A DNA stretch of 64,000 nucleotides. Origin: an uncultured Alistipes sp. (GTDB lineage: Bacteria > Bacteroidota > Bacteroidia > Bacteroidales > Rikenellaceae). The notes under the pieces are model-generated. The model made no database searches. It saw only the letters and a program-made list of their open reading frames with translations, and was not told the origin of the DNA. The stretch's first letter is position 1; every line of letters begins with the position of its first letter. The position numbers were made by a program, and so were the translations under genes. Shown here piece by piece: positions 25,609 to 34,119 of the stretch. Location: the NCBI GenBank assembly GCA_904502285.1, contig CAJGEC010000007.1, positions 12,613-76,612 on the forward strand, read 5' to 3'.

Positions 25609-26919
25609 ATGAAGAAGATGATATTAGCCTCGTTGTTGTCGGTGCTTTTGCTTGGCTCGGCAACGGCTCAGAACTATCAACCTACCGAGGAGAACTTGCG
25701 CTCGCGTAAGGAGTTTTCGGAGGATCGTTTCGGAATCTTTATCCACTGGGGTATCTATAGTATGTATGCTCAGGGTGAGTGGTATTTGCAGAATGCTCAG
25801 GGTATCAACCGTGATGAGTATGCTAAGGCTGCCGATGCCTTCTATCCTCATCGTTTCGATGCTAAGGAGTGGGTGTCGGCGATTAAGGCGTCGGGAGCAA
25901 AATATATATGCTTCACTACGCGCCACCACGATAGCTTCTCGATGTGGGATACTGCCGAGTCGGATTTCAATATCGTCGATGCTACACCATTCAAGCGCGA
26001 TGTGCTCAAGGAGCTGGCTGAGGAGTGCCAAAAGCAGGGTATCGCCTTGCACCTCTACTACTCTCACACCGACTGGTCACGTGACGACTATCCTCGTGGC
26101 CGCACAGGCAGGGGTGTTGTGGGTCGTAATGCGGAGTTGATGAGTTGGGATAATTATTACAACTTTATGAATCGCCAGATTACCGAGCTCTTGACTAACT
26201 ATGGCCCTATCCGTGCTATTTGGTTTGATGGCTGGTGGGATCACGAAGAGGATGCTACACCTTTCGATTGGCAGCTCGACGAGCAGTATGCTATGGTCCA
26301 TCAGTTGCAGCCTTCGTGCCTCGTGGCTAACAACCACCACGTGACACCTTTCGAGGGTGAGGATATCCAGATTTTTGAGCGCGACTTGCCAGGTGAGAAT
26401 AGCCACGGCTTGTCGGGTCAGGAGATTAGTCGATTGCCTTTGGAGACTTGCCAGACGATGAATGGTATGTGGGGTTATAAGGTTGTAGATCAGAATTATA
26501 AGAGCGCTAAGACCCTTGTTCGCTATCTTGTGTCTACCGCAGCCAAGGGTGCTAATCTGTTGCTTAATGTAGGCCCTCAGCCTAATGGCGTGTTGCCTGA
26601 GGTTGCAGTGGAGCGTATGAAGGCTATGGGAGAGTGGATGTCGGCTAATGGTGAGAGTGTCTACGGCACAGTGGCGGGTGATATTCCTCAGCACGAATGG
26701 GGATGCACCACACGTAAGGGTGACAAACTCTACGTTCACATCTTTGAACTCGATCAAGATGTGTTGTATCTACCTCTCGACTGCAAGGTTGTCTCTGCTA
26801 CAGCTTTGGTCGGTGGTCAAAAAATTAAGTTCGATAAGGTCAATGGTGGCATACTTTTGGAGGTAGGTAAACTCGAAGAGGATAATATTGACTTTGTAGT
26901 GGAACTCATCACAAAATAA
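25609..26919 (+). CDS. Alpha-L-fucosidase (GH29)
   Basis: A 436-residue exported glycoside hydrolase. Signal peptide (1-20) followed by a GH29 (beta/alpha)8 barrel with FGIFIHWGIYS (H46-W47-G48), TTRHHDSFSMWD (H106-H107-D108) and IWFDGWW, whose Asp207 is the expected nucleophile. A short beta-rich C-terminal domain follows from about residue 345. It would release fucose from host glycans in the periplasm, typical of gut Bacteroidales. No SusC/SusD genes are nearby, so it is not part of a polysaccharide utilisation locus here. Some GH29 relatives have other specificities. Confidence 0.92.
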   Translation: MKKMILASLLSVLLLGSATAQNYQPTEENLRSRKEFSEDRFGIFIHWGIYSMYAQGEWYLQNAQGINRDEYAKAADAFYPHRFDAKEWVSAIKASGAKYICFTTRHHDSFSMWDTAESDFNIVDATPFKRDVLKELAEECQKQGIALHLYYSHTDWSRDDYPRGRTGRGVVGRNAELMSWDNYYNFMNRQITELLTNYGPIRAIWFDGWWDHEEDATPFDWQLDEQYAMVHQLQPSCLVANNHHVTPFEGEDIQIFERDLPGENSHGLSGQEISRLPLETCQTMNGMWGYKVVDQNYKSAKTLVRYLVSTAAKGANLLLNVGPQPNGVLPEVAVERMKAMGEWMSANGESVYGTVAGDIPQHEWGCTTRKGDKLYVHIFELDQDVLYLPLDCKVVSATALVGGQKIKFDKVNGGILLEVGKLEEDNIDFVVELITK

Positions 26920-26940
26920 AATAGCCTAAGGGCGAAAAAT

Positions 26941-26984
26941 ATCGCAGTCCGCAGTTGTGGATTGCGATTTTTTTGTTATCTTTG
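26941..26984 (+). terminator. Terminator of the GH29 gene overlapping the secDF promoter
   Basis: ATCGCAGTCC (26941-26950) pairs with GGATTGCGAT, followed by T7. The -7 box TATCTTTG (26977-26984) begins three bases after the T run, and the TTG 19 bp upstream of it (26955-26957) lies in the hairpin loop. Terminator and secDF promoter are therefore physically merged. Confidence 0.75.
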
Positions 26985-27086
26985 CGCGATTAACGCGCGA
27001 ATATTTGAGTTCGTCGAGTTGATTTGTTTGATGTTACGCCAAGTAAGGAAATACATAAACAATAACAAATAATTAAACTTTTAAAA

Positions 27087-29990
27087 ATGCAGAGTAAAGG
27101 AATTATCAAGTGGCTTGCACTCCTTTTGGGTATTGCAAGCATCTGGCAGCTCTCATTCACCTTCGTTACCCGTGGTATCGAGGCAGAGGCTGCAAAGCAG
27201 GAGAATCCCCAGGCTTATCTCGATGAGAAGTGGGACAAGAATGTCTATCTCGGTTACACCTATGGTGAGTGTAAGGAGAAGGAGTTGAACTTGGGTCTCG
27301 ACCTTAAGGGCGGTATGAACGTGATGCTTGAGATTAAGGCTGAGGACGTTATCCGCACTAACGCTTACAACGACATCGCTGTAGCATCAAACAACCTTCT
27401 TCGCGACAAGATCGAGTCAGCATTGAAGGTAGCGTCAAAGATGGAGGGTACATCAGCAGTTGTTGATGCTTACCTTGCAGAGATGACTGCTGAGGATTTG
27501 AAGACTATCTATGGCACTGAGGATGTTGCAGTTATTGCAACACAGCTCAACGAGCACGTTGCTGGTTCAGTATCAAAGATGAACGAGGTGTTGGTAACAC
27601 GTATCGACCTTCTTGGTGTTGTTCAGCCAAACATTCAGCCTATTGCTGGTACCAACCGTATTATGGTTGAGTTGCCAGGTGTTAAGGAGCCTGAGCGTGT
27701 GAGCAAGTTGTTGGCATCTACTGCTAACCTTGAGTTCTGGCAGGTTTGCGACACTGAGGATGTAAACGCTATTATGAAGACTCTCTTCATTGATGCTGAT
27801 GCAGTTGTTCGCGAGTATCTCTTGGCTGAGGGTGCAGATGAGACTGAGGTAAGCTACACTCCACTTAGCGAGTTACTTATGTCATCTTATCCAGCTGCTG
27901 TAGAGAATGGTGAGGTTCGCTCATTCAGCCTCTACGAGCCATTGGTTGCTGCTGCTGATAAGTCTAACATCCAGCGTATCAACGATTACTTGGCTATCGA
28001 CGGTGTTGCTGATATGCTTCCAGCAGACGTTAAGCTCGCTTGGTCAAACAAGAGCTCTACTGATAGCTCAAAGGGTGTGTTCCTCCTCTACGCTCTTAAG
28101 GGTAAGGATGGTGCATTGCTTCCAGTATTGGATGGTTCAGGTATCACCAACGCACGTGCTGCAGGTGGTCAGTATGGTGGTTTCGAGGTATCTATGACAA
28201 TGGATTCTAAGACTGCTATCGAGTGGGGTAACATCACTGGTGCAAACGTTGGTCGCTCTATCGCTATTGTTTTGGATAACTATGTTTACTCAGCACCACG
28301 TGTAAACGACCGTATCGATGGTGGTTCTTCATCTATCACAGGTAACTTCACCGCTCAGGAGGCTGAGGATTTGGCAAGTGTACTTAGCTCAGGTAAGTCT
28401 CCAGCACCTGCAACTATCATCTACTCTGAGGTTGTTGGTCCATCACTTGGTGAGAAGTCTATCAAGGCTGGTTTGCTCTCATTCGTATTGGCATTCTGCC
28501 TTGTATTGCTCTACGTAGCATTCTTCTATAAGACAGCAGGTTGGTATGCTAACTTGGCACTTATCTGCAACGTATTGTTGCTCTTCGGTGTATTGGTATC
28601 ATTTGGTGCAGTTTTGACATTGCCAGGTATCGCAGGTATCGTTTTGACAATGGGTATGGCTGTCGATGCTAACGTCATCATCTTCGAGCGTATCAAGGAG
28701 GAGTTGCGTGCTGGTAAGGGCCTTACACTCGCTATTAAGGATGGTTTCTCTAACGCATACTCAGCGATTATCGACGGTAACCTTACTACCATTATCACAG
28801 GTATCGTACTCTTCTTCTTCGGTACAGGTCCAGTTAAGGGTTTTGCTACAACCCTCGTAGTAGGTATCATCACATCGTTGTTCTGCTCAATCTTCATAAC
28901 TCGTGTATTGATCGAAGCACGTGCAGAGCGTCGTGGCACTGTTTCATTCTCTCGCAAGTTTACTGAGAACTTCTTGCAGAATGTTAAGTTCAGCTTTATC
29001 AATAAGCGTAAGGTATCTTACATCGTTTCAAGCGTATTGGTAGTTGCTTCAATCATCTCGTTGATGACTATCGGCTTGAACCAGGGTGTTGAGTTTACTG
29101 GTGGTCGCTCATACGTTGTTAAGTTCAACGAGACTGTAAATATCGAGGATGTTCGTGACAGCGTTTCTGCTGAGTTCGAGGCTGTTGCTGATGCTGCTAA
29201 CTCATCTGTTGAGGTTAAGCAGTTCGGTGATGACAACCAGGTACGTATCGTGACTCAGTACCAGCCAGAGGGCCTTGAGGGCGAGGAGGCAAACGACGTA
29301 GTTGATCGTCTCTTGTTCTCTGCTTTGGACGAGTACTTCACTATCGATGGTTTCGGCTTCAACGAGTTCCGTACAGCTGGTGATGGCGTTTCTCAGTGGG
29401 GTATCGTATCTTCTGAGCAGGTTAATGAGTCTATCTCTTCTGAGATGACCGTAAACTCTATCATCGCAGTTCTTATCGCGTTGGTTGCTATCGGTTTGTA
29501 TATCGCAATCCGTTTCCGCCGTTGGCAGTGGGCTATGGGTGCTACCGTTGCTTTGGCACACAACGCACTCTTGGTTATCGGTATCTTCTCAATGTTGTAT
29601 GCTATTATGCCATTCAACTTGGAGGTTAATCAGGCGTTCATCGCTGCGATCTTGACTATCATCGGTTACTCTATCAACGATACAGTGGTTATCTTCGACC
29701 GTATCCGCGAGTACATCGGTCTCTATCCAAAGCGTGATATCAAGACAAATATCGATAACGCTATCTGCGCTACCTTGTCACGTACCATCAACACTTCTGG
29801 TACTACATTGGTAACCTTGTTGGCAATCTTCATCTTCGGTGGTGAGACCATCCGTGGTTTCGTCTTCGCCTTGATTTTGGGTGTTGTTATCGGTACTTAC
29901 TCTTCAGTATTTATCGCAACACCTATCGCTTACGACCTTCAGCGCAAGGCTGGTAAGAAGCTTGAGGGCGTTGTAAACGAGGAGAAGTAG
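27087..29990 (+). CDS. secDF: Protein translocase subunit SecDF (fused)
   Basis: A 967-residue inner-membrane protein combining SecD (about 1-620) and SecF (about 640-967), which uses the proton gradient to pull preproteins through SecYEG. An N-terminal helix (6-28), the periplasmic P1 region with LGLDLKGGMNVMLEI and the GLSFVLAF...-TMGMAVDANVIIFERIKEEL helices mark SecD; GVEFTGGRSYVV and GYSINDTVVIFDRIRE mark SecF. The fusion is standard in Bacteroidota. Codon use is unusually uniform (for example TCA/TCT for Ser), as for a highly expressed gene. Its promoter overlaps the preceding terminator, and its leader starts with an inverted repeat GCGCG-ATTAA-CGCGC (26984-26998). Confidence 0.96.
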   Translation: MQSKGIIKWLALLLGIASIWQLSFTFVTRGIEAEAAKQENPQAYLDEKWDKNVYLGYTYGECKEKELNLGLDLKGGMNVMLEIKAEDVIRTNAYNDIAVASNNLLRDKIESALKVASKMEGTSAVVDAYLAEMTAEDLKTIYGTEDVAVIATQLNEHVAGSVSKMNEVLVTRIDLLGVVQPNIQPIAGTNRIMVELPGVKEPERVSKLLASTANLEFWQVCDTEDVNAIMKTLFIDADAVVREYLLAEGADETEVSYTPLSELLMSSYPAAVENGEVRSFSLYEPLVAAADKSNIQRINDYLAIDGVADMLPADVKLAWSNKSSTDSSKGVFLLYALKGKDGALLPVLDGSGITNARAAGGQYGGFEVSMTMDSKTAIEWGNITGANVGRSIAIVLDNYVYSAPRVNDRIDGGSSSITGNFTAQEAEDLASVLSSGKSPAPATIIYSEVVGPSLGEKSIKAGLLSFVLAFCLVLLYVAFFYKTAGWYANLALICNVLLLFGVLVSFGAVLTLPGIAGIVLTMGMAVDANVIIFERIKEELRAGKGLTLAIKDGFSNAYSAIIDGNLTTIITGIVLFFFGTGPVKGFATTLVVGIITSLFCSIFITRVLIEARAERRGTVSFSRKFTENFLQNVKFSFINKRKVSYIVSSVLVVASIISLMTIGLNQGVEFTGGRSYVVKFNETVNIEDVRDSVSAEFEAVADAANSSVEVKQFGDDNQVRIVTQYQPEGLEGEEANDVVDRLLFSALDEYFTIDGFGFNEFRTAGDGVSQWGIVSSEQVNESISSEMTVNSIIAVLIALVAIGLYIAIRFRRWQWAMGATVALAHNALLVIGIFSMLYAIMPFNLEVNQAFIAAILTIIGYSINDTVVIFDRIREYIGLYPKRDIKTNIDNAICATLSRTINTSGTTLVTLLAIFIFGGETIRGFVFALILGVVIGTYSSVFIATPIAYDLQRKAGKKLEGVVNEEK

Positions 29991-30013
29991 TTTAAAACGA
30001 TATAATCGATAAA

Positions 30014-30060
30014 AATAGGTCGCAATCTTTTGAGGTTGCGGCTTATTTTTTTTATCTTTG
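30014..30060 (+). terminator. Terminator of secDF fused to the ybbR-like promoter
   Basis: AATAGGTCGCAATC (30014-30027) pairs with GGTTGCGGCTTATT (30034-30047) with G-U pairs, then T tract. The last T of that tract begins TATCTTTG (30053-30060), the -7 box of the next gene. Confidence 0.75.
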
Positions 30061-30114
30061 CTCCACGATGTTGCCTATTGGCAATTTATGTATAACGTAG
30101 TAATTTTAATTGTT

Positions 30115-30513
30115 ATGGCAAATATATTTAGCAGTCTTAGAAACTACATCTCTCCGGTCTATGTGACTATGCTCTTTGCGGCATTTGTACTTTGGTATAT
30201 TACGAAGTTGGGTGAGACCTATACGACAGACCACGAGGTTACTATCGTTGTTGATGGCCAGGAGTTTGAGGTGGGTTGCACAATCCGTGGCAAGGGTACT
30301 AACCTCATCAGTTACACTATGTCGTCGAAGCGCAGTTGCTTCAGCATTCCATCTGCGGAGTTGAGCTACGACAAGGAGGTTACTGATGATAACGGTGTAA
30401 CCTATCGCCACGTTACGGGTGTCTCGCTTCAGCAAGCCCTTGCTGCACGAATGAGCGATATCGATGTTGTGGCAGTTACCAACCTACCTACCATAGCCTC
30501 AGTAGAGGAGTAA
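30115..30513 (+). CDS. Short YbbR-like membrane-anchored protein
   Basis: A 132-residue protein with one N-terminal transmembrane helix (about residues 14-32, YVTMLFAAFVLWYITKL) and a small extracytoplasmic beta-rich domain. Position (between secDF and coaE) and the helix motif FVLWYI resemble the YbbR-like proteins of other Bacteroidota, but those are about 300 residues with repeated domains; this one has only the N-terminal part. The -7 box at 30053-30060 excludes a TTG start at 30058; an ATG at 30088 is possible, and I prefer 30115 because the helix is then correctly placed. It is co-transcribed with coaE, 12 bp downstream. The YbbR assignment is tentative. Confidence 0.65.
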   Translation: MANIFSSLRNYISPVYVTMLFAAFVLWYITKLGETYTTDHEVTIVVDGQEFEVGCTIRGKGTNLISYTMSSKRSCFSIPSAELSYDKEVTDDNGVTYRHVTGVSLQQALAARMSDIDVVAVTNLPTIASVEE

Positions 30514-30525
30514 CATATTATATAT

Positions 30526-31125
30526 ATGTATAAGGTAGGTATTACTGGAGGTATTGGTTCGGGCAAGAGTACTGTGTGTGCCATCCTTGCCGAATTTGGC
30601 GTGGCTGTCTACGATTCTGACTCTCGTGCTAAGCGCCTAATGAACGAGGATAATACCTTGCGTGAGCGTCTTGTGGAGCGTTTTGGTAGTGAGGTCTATT
30701 GTGTCGAGGGGCTTAATAGGATATATCTTGCCGAGCGTGTCTTTGGCAATCCCGAAGAGTTGAAGGCTCTCAATGCTATTGTCCACCCTGCGGTTATGGA
30801 TGATTTCGATAGGTGGGCTTTGGAGCAGGAGGGTGGCTATGTAGTCCTTGAATCTGCCATTTTGTTTGAGGCATCGCTCGATAGGAGGGTAGATGTCTCT
30901 GTTGCTGTTATGGCACCTGAGGAGTTGCGCATCGAGCGTGCTATGCAGCGTGATGGCGCACAGCGTGAGCAGATTGTCGCTCGTATGAACAACCAGATTT
31001 CGGACCAAGAGCGTGTCGAAAGGGCTAAATATACAATCGTAAATATAGATATCGACAATCTAAGGTCAGATGTTGAACAACTTCACCGCCGATTAAGTTA
31101 TGTTGCTCAAGCCCAGCGAAATTAA
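30526..31125 (+). CDS. coaE: Dephospho-CoA kinase
   Basis: A 199-residue P-loop kinase that performs the last step of coenzyme A synthesis. Walker A GGIGSGKST is at 8-16, and the DSDSRAK, HPAVMDDF and LFEASLDRRVD segments are the usual family landmarks. Its last 26 bp overlap folP in another frame, implying translational coupling. The coaBC gene for the middle steps of the same pathway is at 60.9 kb in this window. Confidence 0.95.
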   Translation: MYKVGITGGIGSGKSTVCAILAEFGVAVYDSDSRAKRLMNEDNTLRERLVERFGSEVYCVEGLNRIYLAERVFGNPEELKALNAIVHPAVMDDFDRWALEQEGGYVVLESAILFEASLDRRVDVSVAVMAPEELRIERAMQRDGAQREQIVARMNNQISDQERVERAKYTIVNIDIDNLRSDVEQLHRRLSYVAQAQRN

Positions 31126-31936
31126 TCTCTCGGATAGCCACGTAATGGCTATCGTGAATGTCACCCCCGACTCCTTTTATGCATCGAGTCGAAACCATTC
31201 GCTTGAGGAGTGCCGACAGAGTGTTGAACGAGCCGTCGCCGAGGGCGCTACTATCGTCGATATAGGTGGCTATTCGTCACGCCCAGGTGCTGCGGATGTA
31301 AGCCTTGAAGAGGAGTGGTCGCGAGTCCGTATAGGCTTGGAGGCAGTCAAGTCTATAGATAGAGGCGTGGTAGTCTCTATCGATACTTTCCGTTCGGCTA
31401 TCGTCGAGCGCGCCTTTTCGGAGTATGGCGAATTCATCGCAAATGATATATCTGCTGGTGAGCAAGATGAGGCTATGGCCAGCATCGTGGCTCGTTGTGA
31501 CATCCCTTATGTCGCTATGCATATGCGAGGCGACTGCTCTACGATGCAGTCATTGACAGATTATAAGGGAGGTGTGGTCGCCGATGTAAAGGAGTATCTT
31601 TTGCGCCGTTGCGAGGAGTTACAGCAGAGGGGTATCAAGCGACAAAACCTTATTATAGATCCAGGCTTTGGCTTTGCTAAGACCATAGAGCAGAACTTCG
31701 AACTCTTCAGAGGTATGGATTCTCTCAGGGAGTTGGGCTACCCAATCCTCGTTGGTGTATCGCGTAAGTCGATGATATATAAGAGTCTGGGTATTACCCC
31801 TGAGGAGTCGTTACCTGGCTCATTGGCCCTTGCGTGGGAGGCTCTTAGGGGCGGAAATGCTATACTTCGTGTTCACGATGTAGCCCAGACGGTGCAGGTG
31901 CTTCGTTTGGCTAACATATATAATAAAAGATTATGA
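31100..31936 (+). CDS. folP: Dihydropteroate synthase
   Basis: A 278-residue TIM-barrel enzyme that joins p-aminobenzoate to the pterin pyrophosphate in folate synthesis and is the target of sulfonamides. MAIVNVTPDSFYASSR (16-31) and DIGGYSSRPGA (53-63) are the two family signatures; DPGFGFAKT follows near 185. The start overlaps coaE by 26 bp, and the final ATGA is shared with the next gene's start. The ATG at 31100 gives the expected short N-terminus. Confidence 0.95.
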   Translation: MLLKPSEINLSDSHVMAIVNVTPDSFYASSRNHSLEECRQSVERAVAEGATIVDIGGYSSRPGAADVSLEEEWSRVRIGLEAVKSIDRGVVVSIDTFRSAIVERAFSEYGEFIANDISAGEQDEAMASIVARCDIPYVAMHMRGDCSTMQSLTDYKGGVVADVKEYLLRRCEELQQRGIKRQNLIIDPGFGFAKTIEQNFELFRGMDSLRELGYPILVGVSRKSMIYKSLGITPEESLPGSLALAWEALRGGNAILRVHDVAQTVQVLRLANIYNKRL

Positions 31937-32583
31937 TTGAGGTACGTAACATAAAGAAGAGTTATGGCACTTTGGAGGTGCTTCACGGTGTGTCGCTATC
32001 TGTGTCGGATGGGGAGATTGTCTCTATCGTCGGTGCGAGTGGCGCAGGAAAGAGTACCTTATTGCAGATTATGGGTTCGCTGATGTCGGCCGATAGTGGC
32101 GAGGTCATCATCGATGGGATCTCTATCGCTGGACTCGGTGACGATGCCCTTTCGGAGTTTAGGAACCGACATATTGGATTTATCTTCCAATCCTATCAAC
32201 TCTTGGCCGAGTTTACTGCCTTAGAGAATGTTATGATGCCTATGCTTATTGCGGGTGAGCGTCGTAGTGATGCTGAGCAGCGTGCCAAGGAGTTGCTCGA
32301 AATGGTTGCTATGTCGCACCGCTTGGAGCATAAGCCAGCCACTCTGTCTGGAGGAGAGCAACAGCGTGTAGCCATCGCCCGTGCCTTGGCTAATCGCCCT
32401 GTTGTTGTGCTTGCCGACGAACCTACGGGAAACCTCGATACTCAGACTCGTGACGACATTCATAAGCTCTTCTTCGAGTTGCGCGACCGTATGGGTCAGA
32501 CCTTTGTGGTCGTCACCCACGACGAGACGTTGGCCGATATGTCCGACAGAAAAATTGTGATGAAGGATGGAGCGATACTATAA
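31933..32583 (+). CDS. ABC transporter ATPase, LolD/MacB type
   Basis: A 216-residue ATP-binding subunit. Walker A GASGAGKST is at 34-42, the Q-loop at IFQSYQL (84-90), the signature LSGGEQQR at 138-145 and Walker B with ADEPTGNLD at 161-169. This subfamily powers MacB, LolCDE or FtsEX permeases; residue pattern and length are closest to LolD, which extracts lipoproteins from the inner membrane. The permease partner is not adjacent, so the exact complex is unknown. Its start overlaps the folP stop (ATGA). Confidence 0.88.
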   Translation: MIEVRNIKKSYGTLEVLHGVSLSVSDGEIVSIVGASGAGKSTLLQIMGSLMSADSGEVIIDGISIAGLGDDALSEFRNRHIGFIFQSYQLLAEFTALENVMMPMLIAGERRSDAEQRAKELLEMVAMSHRLEHKPATLSGGEQQRVAIARALANRPVVVLADEPTGNLDTQTRDDIHKLFFELRDRMGQTFVVVTHDETLADMSDRKIVMKDGAIL

Positions 32584-32587
32584 CGAT

Positions 32588-33358
32588 ATGAGCCACGAGG
32601 AGATGTTTAAACTCCTTGAGAGCCTGCACGATAAGTTTAATAATGAGAGCTTCATTGAGGCCGACCCTATTAGTGTGCCCCACTCCTTCTCTCGTGCCGA
32701 GGATAGGGAGATTGCTGGTTTCCTTGCAGCAACCATTGCGTGGGGTAACCGTAGGGCTATTGTGCAGAGTGCTCACCGTATGATGCGCTATATGGATAAT
32801 CAGCCATACGACTTCGTTGTCAATGCCTCTAACGAGGAGATCGCAACACTCAGCAGTTATGTACACCGCACCTTCAATGGTGGAGATTTTCAGGATTTTG
32901 TTCGAGCCTTGCGCCATATAGTTACTAAGTGGGGTAGCATTGGTGGCTACTTCGAGAGCCATTATGAGGAGTGTGGGGATTTACGTAAGGTGTTATCTGA
33001 CTTCAGACACGACTTCCACGCCGTGGACCATAACCCCCATTCGGAGAAACACCTATCCTCAATCGATAAGGGTGCTGCGTGTAAGCGCCTCTTTATGTAT
33101 CTTCGTTGGATGGTGCGTCGCGACGATAGAGGCGTAGACTTTGGCTTGTGGCAGAGGATTCCAATGTCGGCACTCTATATGCCGTTGGATCTCCATACAG
33201 GAAGAATGGGTCGTAGCCTTGGACTCCTTAATCGCAAGCAAGATGATTGGAAGGCTGTGGAGGAACTCACTGCCACATTGCGCAACTTCTCTAATGACGA
33301 CCCTGTGCGTTACGACTATTCGTTGTTTGGCGTGGGTATCTCGCGAATGTTCGACTAA
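32588..33358 (+). CDS. TIGR02757 family protein (DUF2400)
   Basis: A 256-residue protein of a family largely confined to Bacteroidota and related lineages, of unknown function. The N-terminal IEADPISVPHSFSRAEDREIAGFLAATIAWGNR region and the C-terminal LDLHTGRMGRSLGLLNRKQDDWKA region are recognisable and resemble a DNA-glycosylase-like helical fold, which is inference only. An ATG at 32567 would add seven residues and overlap the ABC gene by 17 bp; I prefer 32588 because it aligns with the usual N-terminus and leaves a 4-bp gap. Confidence 0.85.
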   Translation: MSHEEMFKLLESLHDKFNNESFIEADPISVPHSFSRAEDREIAGFLAATIAWGNRRAIVQSAHRMMRYMDNQPYDFVVNASNEEIATLSSYVHRTFNGGDFQDFVRALRHIVTKWGSIGGYFESHYEECGDLRKVLSDFRHDFHAVDHNPHSEKHLSSIDKGAACKRLFMYLRWMVRRDDRGVDFGLWQRIPMSALYMPLDLHTGRMGRSLGLLNRKQDDWKAVEELTATLRNFSNDDPVRYDYSLFGVGISRMFD

Positions 33359-33367
33359 ATAGTCTAT

Positions 33368-34066
33368 ATGTTTAAGTTTAAGCAATTTACCATTGATGAT
33401 AGCCACTCTGCGATGAAGATTGGCACAGATGGTGTATTGCTTGGTGCGTGGGCCAATGTTGCTGGTGATAGCCATATTTTGGATGCTGGTACGGGAACAG
33501 GACTTATCGCCCTTATGGTGGCTCAGCGCAATAACAAGGCTAAGATTTCGGCTATTGACATTGTCGAGGAGTCTGCTGTGGAGGCCAGGGCCAATGCTGA
33601 TAAATCCCCTTGGGGTGAGCGTGTGGAGGTTGGTTGTGCTGATTTGCGTAGTTATCGACCACAACAGCAGTTCGATCATATTGTCTCTAACCCACCTTTT
33701 TTTGTAGATTCTATCCCGTCGCCCGACGCAGTACGCGCCATGGCTCGCCATACTACCACGTTGGATTATGCCGATATAGTCTCGGCTGCCGAGGAGTTGC
33801 TTTGTGCGGGAGGTAGGCTCAGTATCGTGCTTCCGTTTGAGTGTGGCGCACGCTTTAGGAGGGTTGCCTTCGAGCGTCTGTGGCTGAGTCGCCAGACTAC
33901 GGTGATAACACGCGAGGGGGATATCCCCAAACGTCTGCTTATGGAGTTTGTCAAGAGCAATAAACCCATTATGCCCCGTTGCGATACACTCCTTATCCAA
34001 CTCAAGGATGGCGAATATACAGAGGAGTACCGTGCCCTGACACAAGATTTTTATCTTATGTTTTGA
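33368..34066 (+). CDS. tRNA1(Val) A37 N6-methyltransferase (TrmN6/YfiC type)
   Basis: A 232-residue class I SAM-dependent methyltransferase. The SAM-binding loop LDAGTGTGLIALM is near 41-53 and the catalytic NPPF motif, typical of N6-adenine methylation, is at 108-111. The N-terminal FKFKQFTIDDSHSAMKIGTDGVLLGAW stretch is the diagnostic TrmN6 segment. It modifies A37 of tRNA-Val(1) in E. coli; the substrate here is inferred from the family. It closes the tight chain from ybbR to trmN, 9 bp after the TIGR02757 gene. Confidence 0.9.
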   Translation: MFKFKQFTIDDSHSAMKIGTDGVLLGAWANVAGDSHILDAGTGTGLIALMVAQRNNKAKISAIDIVEESAVEARANADKSPWGERVEVGCADLRSYRPQQQFDHIVSNPPFFVDSIPSPDAVRAMARHTTTLDYADIVSAAEELLCAGGRLSIVLPFECGARFRRVAFERLWLSRQTTVITREGDIPKRLLMEFVKSNKPIMPRCDTLLIQLKDGEYTEEYRALTQDFYLMF

Positions 34067-34093
34067 TTGAACTAAAATAATTACGTATCTTTG
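34062..34093 (+). promoter_or_regulatory. Predicted promoter of the DUF4831 gene
   Basis: TTTG (34062-34065), 20 bp, TATCTTTG (34086-34093). The -33 box overlaps the trmN stop region. Confidence 0.6.
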
Positions 34094-34119
34094 CCCATTA
34101 TACTAAAAAAGAGAGAGGT

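Noticed and set aside
26077..26757. A 226-codon open frame opposite the GH29 gene
   Set aside because: The sense strand encodes an intact fucosidase; the antisense translation is low in structure and unrecognised.
33059..34045. A 328-codon open frame on the minus strand
   Set aside because: It lies opposite the TIGR02757 and trmN genes, whose products are convincing families; its translation has no recognisable domain and it has no promoter. It is a codon-bias shadow.
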